A stretch of 64,000 nt of DNA. Origin: Gautieria morchelliformis. Taxonomy: Eukaryota; Basidiomycota; Agaricomycetes; Gomphales; Gomphaceae. The notes beneath the pieces were generated by a model. The model was not told the DNA's origin. It made no database searches and saw nothing but the letters and a program-made list of their open reading frames with translations. This document shows, piece by piece, positions 20,888-30,327 of the stretch. Position 1 is the stretch's first letter. Each line of letters begins with the position of its first letter. The stretch lies in assembly GCA_015179125.1 (NCBI GenBank), contig WHVA01000064.1:248001-312000 (forward strand), written 5' to 3'. The position numbers were made by a program, and so were the translations under genes.

Positions 20888-21712
20888 ATGAAAAAGCCCC
20901 GACTCCCCTCACTTCATACAGACCCACCGGATAAAGTCACACAAAAGCCAAATCCGACACCCCGTCTATCCCGCATCCGCCCTTGGGAGAGACGCCTTCC
21001 GAAGCGCTATGTCGTTGCTGCCACCCCTGGCCCCAAGTCACTAGTCATTAAGGTAGAGATCCAGACGACAGATACGGCGGAAGTCAAATACGGACCCGCC
21101 CTTGTCGATTGCGGGGCCACTGGTCAGTTTATGGACCGGGACTATGTGGAACGGAACCGACTGACCACGCGGAAGTTGCAACGTGCAATCCCGGTGTTCA
21201 ATGTGGATGGAAGCCCCAATGAGGCAGGGTCCATCACGGAGATAGTGGACACAATTCTCCGCTACGATGGACACTCGGAACGCACTTCCTTCGCTGTCAC
21301 CAGCCTGGGGAAGCAAGACATCATCCTTGGGTTTACCTGGCTTCAAGAGCACAACCCGGAGATCAATTGGCAGACTCGGAAGGTACTGATGAGTCGATGT
21401 CCAGCCAAGTGTCACATGTGCCGGTCGGAAGCGCGGAAGGAGCACCAGGAGCAGCGGAAGACCGAACGGCTCATACAGACATGTCGTTCCGGCCCCCATC
21501 CACTGCTTGCAGAAGAAGACTCGGAAGCGGAATTTGACCCGGATCCCACTTCCGATTCCGATTCCGACGTCATCCGACTCGGCCCGGAAGACATTCTGGC
21601 GGAAGGGGAGCGCTTGCTGTACGTAAACCTTCCGCCGGAAGCGGAACACATCCGCGCCACCGGAAATATTTCGCAACGCCTTGCTGAGCCTCCAAGAGGC
21701 ATGATAGAGTAG
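20888..21712 (+). CDS. Gypsy-B protease and N-terminal pol segment
   Basis: Same frame as gag and pol. Contains the aspartic protease active site ALVDCGATGQFMD (Cys replaces the usual Ser of D-S/T-G) and the flap-side block DIILGFTWLQEHNPEINW, then an acidic Ser/Asp tract. Ends at TAG 21710-21712. The frame stays open directly after the TAG and leads into RT, so the stop is most likely a single nonsense mutation splitting Pol. Confidence 0.85.
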   Translation: MKKPRLPSLHTDPPDKVTQKPNPTPRLSRIRPWERRLPKRYVVAATPGPKSLVIKVEIQTTDTAEVKYGPALVDCGATGQFMDRDYVERNRLTTRKLQRAIPVFNVDGSPNEAGSITEIVDTILRYDGHSERTSFAVTSLGKQDIILGFTWLQEHNPEINWQTRKVLMSRCPAKCHMCRSEARKEHQEQRKTERLIQTCRSGPHPLLAEEDSEAEFDPDPTSDSDSDVIRLGPEDILAEGERLLYVNLPPEAEHIRATGNISQRLAEPPRGMIE

Positions 21713-21814
21713 AGGCGGAAATTCCGGGAGTACCTGCGGGAGTTTGAGGACGTCTTCTCCAAGGAGTCGTTTGATGCCCTGCCTCCGCGGAAGCTGTGGG
21801 ACCATGCCATCGAG

Positions 21815-24800
21815 TTGGAGCCTGGGTCGAAGCCCACCAACTGCAAGGTCTACCCGCTGTCACCCAAGGAGCAGGTAGAGCTCGATGCATTCCTTGCGGA
21901 AAATCTCCGTACAGGGAGGATCCGCCCCTCCAAGTCACCCATGGCATCTCCGGTGTTCTTCATCAAGAAGAAGGACGGCTCGCTCAGACTTGTGCAGGAT
22001 TACCGGGCCTTGAATGCGATCACGATCAAGAACCGGTACCCCATTCCGCTCATTTCCGAATTGATCACACAACTCCGCGGGGCGAAGTACTTCACCAAGC
22101 TGGATGTCCGCTGGGGCTTCAATAATGTCCGGATCCGGGAGGGAGATGAGTGGAAGGCCGCATTCCGCACCAACCGAGGACTCTTTGAGCCACAGGTCAT
22201 GTTCTTTGGCCTCACCAACAGTCCTGCCACGTTCCAGACAATGATGAATGACATTTTCCGTGACATGATAGCAGAAGGGGTTGTCTGCGTCTACCTCGAT
22301 GACATCCTCATCTTCACAAAAACAATGTCCGAACATCGGGAAGTCGTGCGGAGAGTGCTGGAACGACTCCGGGAGTACAACCTGTGTCTCAAGCCGGAAA
22401 AGTGCGAATTTGAGCGGACGCGGATAGAGTATCTTGGGGTGATCGTGTCGGAAGGAAAGGTGGAAATGGACCCCGTCAAGGTTTCCGGTGTGTCGGATTG
22501 GCCGGTGCCGCGGAACAAGAAGGAAGTCCAGTCCTTCATTGGGTTTGTCAATTTCTACCGGCGGTTCATCAAGGACTTCTCCTGCCACGCCCGTGCCCTC
22601 TTCGACCTCACCAAGAAGGAGGTTGGATGGCGGTGGGGAGAGCCGGAACGGGCCTCCTTTGACAAACTCAAAGAGCTGATCACTTCCGCCCCGGTCCTGA
22701 TCTTTCCCGACGACTCTCGCCCTTACCGAGTGGAGGCGGATTCTTCCGACGCAGCTACCGGAGCGGTCTTGTCGCAACAGTCATCGGAAGAAGGTGGGGG
22801 GTGGCATCCGATTGCCTTCTTCTCTAAGAGTCTCAGTCCGGTCGAGCGGAACTATGAGATCCATGACAAGGAGATGCTGGCAATCATCCGAGCGCTGAAG
22901 GAGTGGCGACACTTCCTCGAGGGTGCTCTATGCCCATTTGAGATCTGGACAGACCACAAGAACCTTGAGTATTTCCGCACGTCTAAGAAGTTGAACCGAC
23001 GACAAGCACGGTGGTCCCTACACCTGTCCCGGTTTGACTTCATGCTCCACCACCGCCCCGGCCGCACCATGGGCAAGCCCGATGCCCTATCCCGCCGTGC
23101 GGATCATGGAAGCGGAAGCGGAGACAATGCGGATATGACACTGCTCCGCCCAAGTCTCTTTGCAATCCGCGCCCTAGAAGGAGTGACTGCAGTTGGAGCG
23201 GAAGCGGAAATGCTCCGGGACATCCGGAGACAGTATCGGAATGGAGAGAAGGAGGAGTCGGTGGTGAAGGCAGTGGAGGAACTTCGGAAAGGGCACTCAC
23301 GGTCTGTACGGGCAGCAGAATGGTCGGAACGGGATGGGCTGCTCCACTTCAGAGGCAAGGTCTACGTTCCAGATGGGGCGGACCTCCGCCGCCGCATCGT
23401 GTCCCAGCACCATGACACACGGGTCGCTGGGCATGCTGGCAGGTGGAAGACGCTGGAGTTAGTGGCTCGGAATTACTGGTGGCCTCAGATGTCCCGCTAC
23501 ATTGGACAGTACGTGAAGACATGTGACCTTTGTCTCCGAACCAAAGCGCAACGACATCCACCCGTCGGAGAACTTGTTCCACTCCCGATTCCCGAATCCC
23601 GCTGGGACACCATCAGCGTCGACTTCATTGTTGAACTCCCAGAGTCTCATGGCTACGACGCGATCATGAACGTCGTGGATTCGGTAAGCAAGGTGTCCCA
23701 CTTCATTCCGACGCACACGACGATCACAGCCCTCGGAGCGGCCCGCCTGTTCCTTGCCCATGTCTGGAAGTTGCATGGGCTCCCGAAGCAAGTTGTTTCC
23801 GACCGAGGTCCGCAGTTTGTCGCGGAACTGACTCGGGAGCTCTACCGCCTGCTCGGCATAAAGCTAGCTACCACCACGGCGTACCATCCGCAGGGTGACG
23901 GACAGACGGAACGGGTCAATCAGGAGTTGGAGCAATATCTCCGCCTCTTTGTCAATGAGAGGCAGGACGACTGGGATGAATTACTTCCGCTGGCGGAATT
24001 CCAATACAACAACCATGTCCATTCCGCCACACAACAGACTCCCTTCATGCTCGACTCCGGACGACACCCACGGATGGGCTTCGAACCACGCCAGGCTGAG
24101 TCCCGACTCGAGACGGTCAATGAGTTCCGAGACCGCATGGACTCCACCCTTTCGGAAGCCAAGTCGGCCCTTGCAAAGGCCAAGGATGACATGGCGAGGT
24201 ACTACAACCAACGCCGGGTTCCTGCCCCAGAGTACCAAGTTGGAGACAAGGTGTATCTAGATGCAAGTGACATCCGCACCACACGCCCTTCACAGAAGCT
24301 TGCCCACCGCTACCTTGGGCCCTTCACAGTGACGCGGAGGGTTGGACGGAATGCATACCGCCTGCGACTTCCGATGTCCATGTCCCGCCTCCACCCCGTC
24401 TTCAACGTGGTGAAGTTACTCCCTATGCTTGAGGACCCAATTCCAGGTCGGAAGGCTCATCCGCCACCTCTGCCAGAGATTGTAGATGGGGAGGAGCACT
24501 ATGTGGTGGAACGGATCCTGGACAGCCGGTTTGTGCAAGGACGACTCCAATTCCTCGTGAAATGGGAAGGGTATGGGTACGAAGAGAATTCGTGGGTCCC
24601 GGAGCAAGATGTTTCCGCCCCGGACAAGCTCGGGGAGTTCTATAGGACACATCCCGGTGCCCCTCGCCGGATCCGCTCGTTGGCATTTCAATCCCTCGTG
24701 TCCCGTGCTTCGAGGACGCAGCACGCTAGAGAGGGGGTGATGTCAGGGGACACCCTGTTTTCCATTTCCAGTTCCGACACCACACCCAGTTCCGACTCCA

Positions 24801-24979
24801 TTTCCGACTCCGCTTCCGGTTCCGACACCACACCCAGTTCCGACTCCATCTCCGCATCCGCTTTCGGGAACAATTCCGCTTCTGGGAGAACTTCCACCAG
24901 TTCCGTTCGCCTTGCCAGTTCCACTCCAATTTCCGACTTCCACCCCGGAACCGTGTCGGAAATCAAGCGACTCGCATAA
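21815..24979 (+). CDS. Gypsy-B Pol: RT, RNase H, integrase, chromodomain
   Basis: The open frame begins after the TAG at 21712 (no ATG near; 21815 is a non-ATG start, so the true N-terminus comes from upstream). RT with KKKDGSLRLVQDYRALN, FFGLTNSPATFQ and YLDD (about codon 158); RNase H (VEADSSDAATGAVLSQ); integrase with an HHCC finger (HHDTRVAGHAG, CDLC), catalytic SVDFIVELP, VSDRGPQF and QGDGQTERVNQ; and a C-terminal chromodomain (HYVVERILDSRF, LVKWEGYGYEENSWVPE), which marks a chromovirus. The frame continues about 80 codons into the 3' LTR, giving a Ser/Asp-rich tail. Would be functional only with readthrough of two stops. Confidence 0.93.
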   Translation: MEPGSKPTNCKVYPLSPKEQVELDAFLAENLRTGRIRPSKSPMASPVFFIKKKDGSLRLVQDYRALNAITIKNRYPIPLISELITQLRGAKYFTKLDVRWGFNNVRIREGDEWKAAFRTNRGLFEPQVMFFGLTNSPATFQTMMNDIFRDMIAEGVVCVYLDDILIFTKTMSEHREVVRRVLERLREYNLCLKPEKCEFERTRIEYLGVIVSEGKVEMDPVKVSGVSDWPVPRNKKEVQSFIGFVNFYRRFIKDFSCHARALFDLTKKEVGWRWGEPERASFDKLKELITSAPVLIFPDDSRPYRVEADSSDAATGAVLSQQSSEEGGGWHPIAFFSKSLSPVERNYEIHDKEMLAIIRALKEWRHFLEGALCPFEIWTDHKNLEYFRTSKKLNRRQARWSLHLSRFDFMLHHRPGRTMGKPDALSRRADHGSGSGDNADMTLLRPSLFAIRALEGVTAVGAEAEMLRDIRRQYRNGEKEESVVKAVEELRKGHSRSVRAAEWSERDGLLHFRGKVYVPDGADLRRRIVSQHHDTRVAGHAGRWKTLELVARNYWWPQMSRYIGQYVKTCDLCLRTKAQRHPPVGELVPLPIPESRWDTISVDFIVELPESHGYDAIMNVVDSVSKVSHFIPTHTTITALGAARLFLAHVWKLHGLPKQVVSDRGPQFVAELTRELYRLLGIKLATTTAYHPQGDGQTERVNQELEQYLRLFVNERQDDWDELLPLAEFQYNNHVHSATQQTPFMLDSGRHPRMGFEPRQAESRLETVNEFRDRMDSTLSEAKSALAKAKDDMARYYNQRRVPAPEYQVGDKVYLDASDIRTTRPSQKLAHRYLGPFTVTRRVGRNAYRLRLPMSMSRLHPVFNVVKLLPMLEDPIPGRKAHPPPLPEIVDGEEHYVVERILDSRFVQGRLQFLVKWEGYGYEENSWVPEQDVSAPDKLGEFYRTHPGAPRRIRSLAFQSLVSRASRTQHAREGVMSGDTLFSISSSDTTPSSDSISDSASGSDTTPSSDSISASAFGNNSASGRTSTSSVRLASSTPISDFHPGTVSEIKRLA

Positions 24980-25237
24980 TAGGTGGCATCAAGGGTCGAT
25001 CAAGGGTCAGGGGGATGCAGGGTTGATGGCGGGTGCCAAGCGTTGTCCCTGGCTGCGCAGCGTAGTATAATACGGGCTCGCTGACATTGGGGGTCCTTAG
25101 ACTTTTCTCTTTGGATTTCCCCTTGTCAGGTGAGAACCCCTCTCTTGTATGCTCTGTTCATTTATACATACTTTGGATTTCCCCTTGTCAGTTGTGTGGT
25201 AGTGTGATCTCCACAACTAGCCAGGGTTGCCCTTACA
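24741..25237 (+). repeat. Gypsy-B 3' LTR
   Basis: 497 bp, preceded by the purine run AGAGAGGGGGTGA. Carries an extra 18 bp in the TTCCGAC minisatellite relative to the 5' LTR, and encodes the tail of Pol to the TAA at 24977-24979. Confidence 0.9.
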
Positions 25238-25464
25238 GTGGGCAAAAGCGGCTGCGCAGCCTTCTGCCAGCGCAGCGTGGCTTTGAGCGCTTGAACCACC
25301 AGAACGCTGCGCAGCCTCGAGCGCTGGAGCCGGCAGACCGGCGTGAACCGCGGGTAGGGCCTAGGGCTCGCAGCTGCGCTGCTCATGCGCTCCGCTGACA
25401 AACTAATGACCAAGCATTGGTCAGCAGGCCCACAACCACCCACCCCCCGCATTTAACTCTTAGA
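25238..25464 (-). mobile_element. Helitron-like unit 0, 5' fragment
   Basis: On the minus strand this starts TCTAAGAGTTAAA right after the CTAG end of unit 1 and shares the GTGGGCCTGCTGACC/AGCGGAGCG-type block with units 1 and 2. It is cut after 227 bp by the Gypsy-B 3' LTR. Confidence 0.5.
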
Positions 25465-25936
25465 CTAGGTGGGTACCCGTGCTTCGCGCGGGGGTGTAGG
25501 TCAAACGCCTCGGTAAGGTCAAATGCATCAGTAAGGTCAAGTGAATCAGTAAGGTCAAGTGGCATTGGGGTAAATAGGATCATGCAAAATATATCCCTGT
25601 TCATACAGTATCATGAATCATGTATGCACCCATGGAACAGCAGAACATGCAGAGCTCTCTCTTGACCTCTGGGATGGCCCTCCCAGCGACTCTAGACATG
25701 AAAGTGGTAATGGTCTTGACTGAATCATCATAGATTATAAGATTGCGCCTATTGTCATAATCAACAGGTTTCAAAGCTTGTGCATTGTGAAATAGATCCA
25801 ATAGTGATCTTGGGGATCCTGAATTTTGACAATGTGGGTATATCGATATGCCAGCTGATCCTCCGGTGACACTCTCACAGAACCAGAAATAATACCAAAA
25901 TCAGAAATGAGGGAAGACCCAAAGTGCAGTTGGATA

Positions 25937-26159
25937 GCATGTCCTCACACGTAATGTGTCCTCACAGGTAGCGTGTCTGCACAGGTAGCGTGTCCCCACA
26001 GGTAGCGTGTCCTCACAGGTAGCATGTCCCCAGATGTAACGTGTCCTCACAGGTTGTCCCCACACATAATGTGTCCTCACAGGTAGCGTGTCCCCACAGG
26101 TAGCGTGTCCTCACACGTAACATGCCCTCACACGTAACGTGTCCCCACAGGTAGCGTGT
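25937..26159. repeat. 17-bp tandem array, unit 1, left part
   Basis: Degenerate copies of GTAGCGTGTCC(C/T)CACAG, period 17 bp; continues at 27434-27530 beyond the solo LTR. Confidence 0.85.
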
Positions 26160-27433
26160 TGTCATGACGTGTTTATCTCTCATACTCAGAAGCTCAGTTT
26201 TCCTACTTTCACCCCACCTTCGCGTTCGTTCCGACCACCATTGTTATGTTCGGTAACCAACTCTCGCTGTTCGCGCCAACTACCACAGCCGCGCCGCCAA
26301 ATGCACGATCGACGTCCTGGGGCTGACTCGGCAGTCATCACTGGGCCTACCACCTCCTCTGCTCGACCCTCTTCCAATGGTGTTCGAATAGTTGGGTTGC
26401 CGTAACCTGTGCATTTCCTGCACCTTGGTATCCCCATTTTCCCTTTCGCTACTCCTCCTCAGTGTTCACTCGGTTTCGCCCTCCACCTCGACCTCTCCTC
26501 TCCTATGTCACCTCTTTTCGCCCTTCCTTGCATTTCGCCGAACGGATATTCGCTGCTCGCATCATTCGCCAGCAGGCACACCATCAAAAACACAATCGAT
26601 ACCATTCACCCGGCATAACGGTTCATCATTAACCCCATCGTCTTCTTAATCCAACCCCATTGGGCGTTTGTATGGTCAAAGCATGTTCGCAGGACATCCC
26701 CTCCATAGGCCGTGCGGAATCAACCCAGTAGACCAAGAGTCCGTGCAGGGTAGCATGTATGCGGGTCCCAAGACATGGTTTTGTCCATAAATGCTTTCGC
26801 CATCTTTACCCTCCGTCATTTCATGTTCTCTCCCTTCTCACATTCTATTGCATGTTTATTTCATCTATGCTGTATCATGGCTGTGCACCCCTATCCAACC
26901 CTGACTTGTGACGGCCTCTTTCCTATTCGCTGATACCTTACGAGCATTCGATATAAGAAGTTTACATTTGCATGTATATTCCCCAGTTCAATTATCATAC
27001 GTCGTCCATCTTGTGCAAACTTGACCTCGCTGCGATCATCGTCTTGAGCCTCTCCTTGAAGATCTCTATCTTCGACCAGCCAAGGACTTAGGCATCACTG
27101 GTGAGTTCTCATACTTCATCTTCGTTACCTTAGCCTTCGAACTCCTTTCTGTGCTGTTGGCGAAGGGCTCCGAAGGAGCACCTTCGCCAGCAAAGGGACC
27201 ATCGAAACTTAGACAGCCCTTCCGCGACATCTTGCACGTTACGTCGTCAAGTGCTGCGAGCTGTTTCACTATGACTGTAGACAGGGCGAGCCCCGTTCGG
27301 GCAACCCCTTTGTTTCGTGAACATTCACCGGTTCACTTATTCGCCGAACGGCATACTTATTCGCACAAGTTATTCAGGCATTCGTTGTGTTCACTAAATA
27401 CACGATATTAACACCTAAAAACCAATCTTGACA
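26160..27433 (+). repeat. Solo LTR (1274 bp) with perfect target duplication
   Basis: Begins TGTCATGACG and ends ATCTTGACA (TGTCA/TGACA inverted ends), flanked by CGTGT at 26155-26159 and 27434-27438. Removing it restores the 17-bp array in register. A shorter relative in opposite orientation lies at 56694-57647. Orientation is not certain. Open frames inside it carry no domain. Confidence 0.8.
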
Positions 27434-27579
27434 CGTGTCCTCACACATAACGTGTGCTCACATGTAATGGGTCCCCACAGGTAGCGTGTCCTCACACGTA
27501 ACATGTCCTCACACATATCAGGGACATGTATCAGTATCTATTTATATAGACATAAATAAAATAGCAAAAGAAACCACAT

Positions 27580-28020
27580 TTAAGCAGCTGTTGTCATTCA
27601 TTTTAGCAAGCCTGGATAATTTATTGATATCTACCTTTTGAAAAAATGGCAAAAAATGTACAGTACATTTACCCTGAAGCTGGTATTAATTTTAGCAAAG
27701 TCAGGATAATTCATTGATATCTATATTTATTTTTCAAAAAAAGAATTAAAAAAAAAACACACTACATTAAAACAGAAGCTGTTATCAACTTGAGCAAAGT
27801 CATTATAAGTCATTGATATCCATTTGCAAAAAAATGTCAAAAAAATTTACAGGATAGTTAAGGTGGCTGTTATTGAGGTTAGCAAGTTAGATGTATTGAT
27901 ATCTATTTGCGAAAAAATATCGAAAAATGTACAGGATATGAAAGTTGAGTATTGTTAAGGTTAGCAAGTTAGGTTTATTGATAGCTATTTGCGAAAAAAG
28001 ATTGAAAGAATATACAGGCC
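27580..28020. repeat. AT-rich about 82-bp tandem repeats, unit 1
   Basis: Five or more diverged copies around ATTGATATCTATTTGCGAAA, an A run, then TGTACAGGATAT and GGTTAGCAAGTT. The same array recurs at 29490-29935 and 31110-31560. Confidence 0.75.
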
Positions 28021-28418
28021 ATTGAAGCAGAAGCTGGTGTCAATTCACAGCCAAAGGCAGAGAAGCCCAGAGAAGCCCAGAGACACCCAGAGACACACAC
28101 AAAGACACCCAGAGCCCAGCCAAAGCGATAGTAAGCCCACCAGTACAGCCAGAACACAGGAAGACACCAGTGGGGAGTGCGGTGCTGCAGCATCGCTCTC
28201 TTTATACCGAGCGAAGGGTCGTGCACGGACCACCCTCGCGTATGGTCACGACGAACGCGAACCGGTCACGTGACCTGGACCGCTGCTGCGCAGGATCAAT
28301 GGTCTGGGCCTGGGGCTAAGGCTCGCGGCTGCGCCGCTCGCTCCGCTGACCTAATTTTTACGTAACATTATTTGTCAGCGGTGCGCCCACAACCCACCAT
28401 GCTCGTTTAACTCTTAGA

Positions 28419-30327
28419 CTAGGTGGGTACCCGCGCTTCGCGCGGGGGTGCAGGTCAAACGCCTCGGTAAGGTCAAATGCATCAGTAAGGTCAAGTGCAT
28501 TGGAGTAAATAGGATCATGGAAAATATATCCCTGTTCATATAGTATCATGAATCATGTATGCACCCATGTAACAGCCAAACATGCAGAGCTCTCTCTCGA
28601 CCTCTGGGATAGCCCTCCCAGCGACTCTAGACATGAAAGTGGTAATGGCCTTGACTGAATCATCAGAGATTATAAGATTGCACCTATTGTCATCATCCAC
28701 AGGTTTCCAAGCTTGTGCATTGTGAAATAGATCCAATAGTGATCTTGGGGATCATGAATTTCGACAATGTGGTTATATCAATATGCCAGCTGATCCTCCG
28801 GTGACACTCTCACAGAACCAGAAACAATACCAAAATCAGAAATGGGGGAAGACCCAAAGTGCAGTTGGATAGCATGTCCTCACACGTAACGTGTCCTCAC
28901 AGGTAGTATGTCCTCACACGTAATGTGTCCCCACAGGTAGGGTGTCCTCACACATAACGTGTCCCCACACAAAACATGTCCCACACATAACATGTCCCAC
29001 ATGTAACGTGTCCTCACATGTAATGTGTCCCCACAGGTAGCGTGTCCTCACACGTAACGTGTCCTCACAGGTAGTGTGTCCCCACATGTAACGTGTCCCC
29101 ACACGTAACGTGTCCTCACAGGTAGCGTGTCCCCACACATAGCATGTGCCACACGTAATGTGTCCTCACACGTAACGTGTCCCCACAGGTAGCGTGTCCT
29201 CACACATAATGTGTCCTCACAGGTAGTGTGTCCCCAAATGTAACGTGTCCTCATATGTAACATGTCCTCACAGGTAGCATGTCCTCACAGGTAGCGTGTC
29301 CCCAAACGTCATGTGTCCTCACATGTAGCGTGTCCCCACAGGTAGCGTGTCCTCAAACGTGTCCTCACATGTAATGTGTCCCCACAGGTAGCGTGTCCTC
29401 ACACGTAACATGTCCTCACACATATCAGGGACATGTATCAGTATCTATTTTGTGACATATATAGACATAAATAAAAGAGCAAAAGAAACCACATTTAAGC
29501 AGCTGTTGTCATTAATTTTAGCAAAGCCTGGATAATTTAGTGATATCTACCTTTTGAAAAAATGTCAGAAAATGTACAGTACATGTAACCTGAAGCTGGT
29601 ATTAATTTTAGCAAAGTCAGGATAGTTCATTGATATCTATATTTATTTTTCACAAAAAGATGAAAAAAAAACACACTACATTAAAACAGAAGTTGTTATC
29701 AACTTGAGCAAAGTCAGTATATGTTATTGGTATCCATTTGCGAAAAAATGTCAAAAAAATTTACGGGATAGTTAAGGTGGCTGAGGTTAGCCCGGTAGAT
29801 TATTGATATCTATTTGCCAAAAAATATCAAAAAAATGTACAGGATATTTAAGTTGTCAGTTATTAAGGTTAGCAAGTTAGATTTATTGATGTCTATTTGC
29901 GAAAAAAAATCAAAAAATACACAGGACATTGAAGCAGAAGCTGGTGTCAATTCACAGCCAGAGAAGCCCAGAGACACCCAGAGACACACACAAAGACACC
30001 CAGAGCCCAGCCAAAGCGATAGTAAGCCCACCAGTACAGCCAGAACACAGGAAGACACCAGTGGGGAGTGTGGTGCTGCAGCATCGCTCTCTTTATACTG
30101 AGCGAAGCGTTGTGCACAGACCACCCTCACGTATGATTGCGACGAACGCGAACCGGTCACGTGACCTGGGACGCTGCTGCGCAGCGTCAATGGTCTGGCC
30201 TGGGCCAGGGGCCTAGGGCTCGCGGCTGTGCCGCTCGCTCCGCTGACATAACTTTTACGTAATATTATTTGTAGCATTATTTGTCAGTGGGCCCACAACC
30301 ACCCACCCCCCGTGTTTCACTCTTAGA
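28419..30327 (-). mobile_element. Helitron-like non-autonomous unit 2 (1.9 kb)
   Basis: 3' end CTAG at 28419-28422 with the perfect hairpin CCCGCGC-GAA-GCGCGGG on the minus strand. 5' end TCTAAGAG at about 30327. Contains the same ordered blocks as unit 1 without the LTR: shared block, 17-bp array (28871-29424), about 82-bp repeats (29490-29935), GAAGCCCAGAGACACCCAGA repeats, and a GC-rich 5' region with CGCTGCTGCGCAGCG. Directly abuts unit 1, so the units stand head to tail. Confidence 0.6.
28871..29424. repeat. 17-bp tandem array, unit 2
   Basis: About 30 degenerate 17-bp units of the same consensus as at 25937. The longest of the three arrays. Confidence 0.85.

Larger units (their letters stand above)
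18991..25237 (+). mobile_element. Gypsy-B chromodomain retrotransposon, 6.2 kb
   Basis: LTRs at 18991-19470 and 24741-25237 enclose gag, protease and pol in one frame broken by two stops. The LTRs differ by about 4 substitutions, one single-base indel and an 18-bp minisatellite step, so insertion is recent. No target duplication: the left flank is Gypsy-A integrase (CAGCC), the right flank (GTGGG) lies in a Helitron-like repeat. This points to recombination after insertion. Confidence 0.92.
25465..28418 (-). mobile_element. Helitron-like non-autonomous unit 1 (2954 bp with insert)
   Basis: The 3' end at 25465-25500 (minus strand) has a GC-rich hairpin CCCCGCGCGAAGCACGGG, an 11-base spacer and terminal CTAG followed by T, the Helitron 3' signature. 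The 5' end would be TC at 28418 (TCTAAGAG). The body holds a conserved 430-bp block, a 17-bp tandem array interrupted by a solo LTR (26160-27433), about 82-bp AT-rich repeats, then AGAGAAGCCC-type repeats. No Rep or helicase: non-autonomous. Ends are inferred from comparison of the three copies. Confidence 0.6.

Noticed and set aside
19850..22777. Minus-strand frames of 280-310 codons opposite Gypsy-B
   Set aside because: Shadows produced by the GC-rich, CGGAA-biased composition. No domain, and the plus strand is clearly coding.
26139..26650. Small secreted proteins inside the 26.2-27.4 kb segment
   Set aside because: The segment has LTR ends and a target duplication. The frames are short and not conserved in the relative at 56.7 kb.
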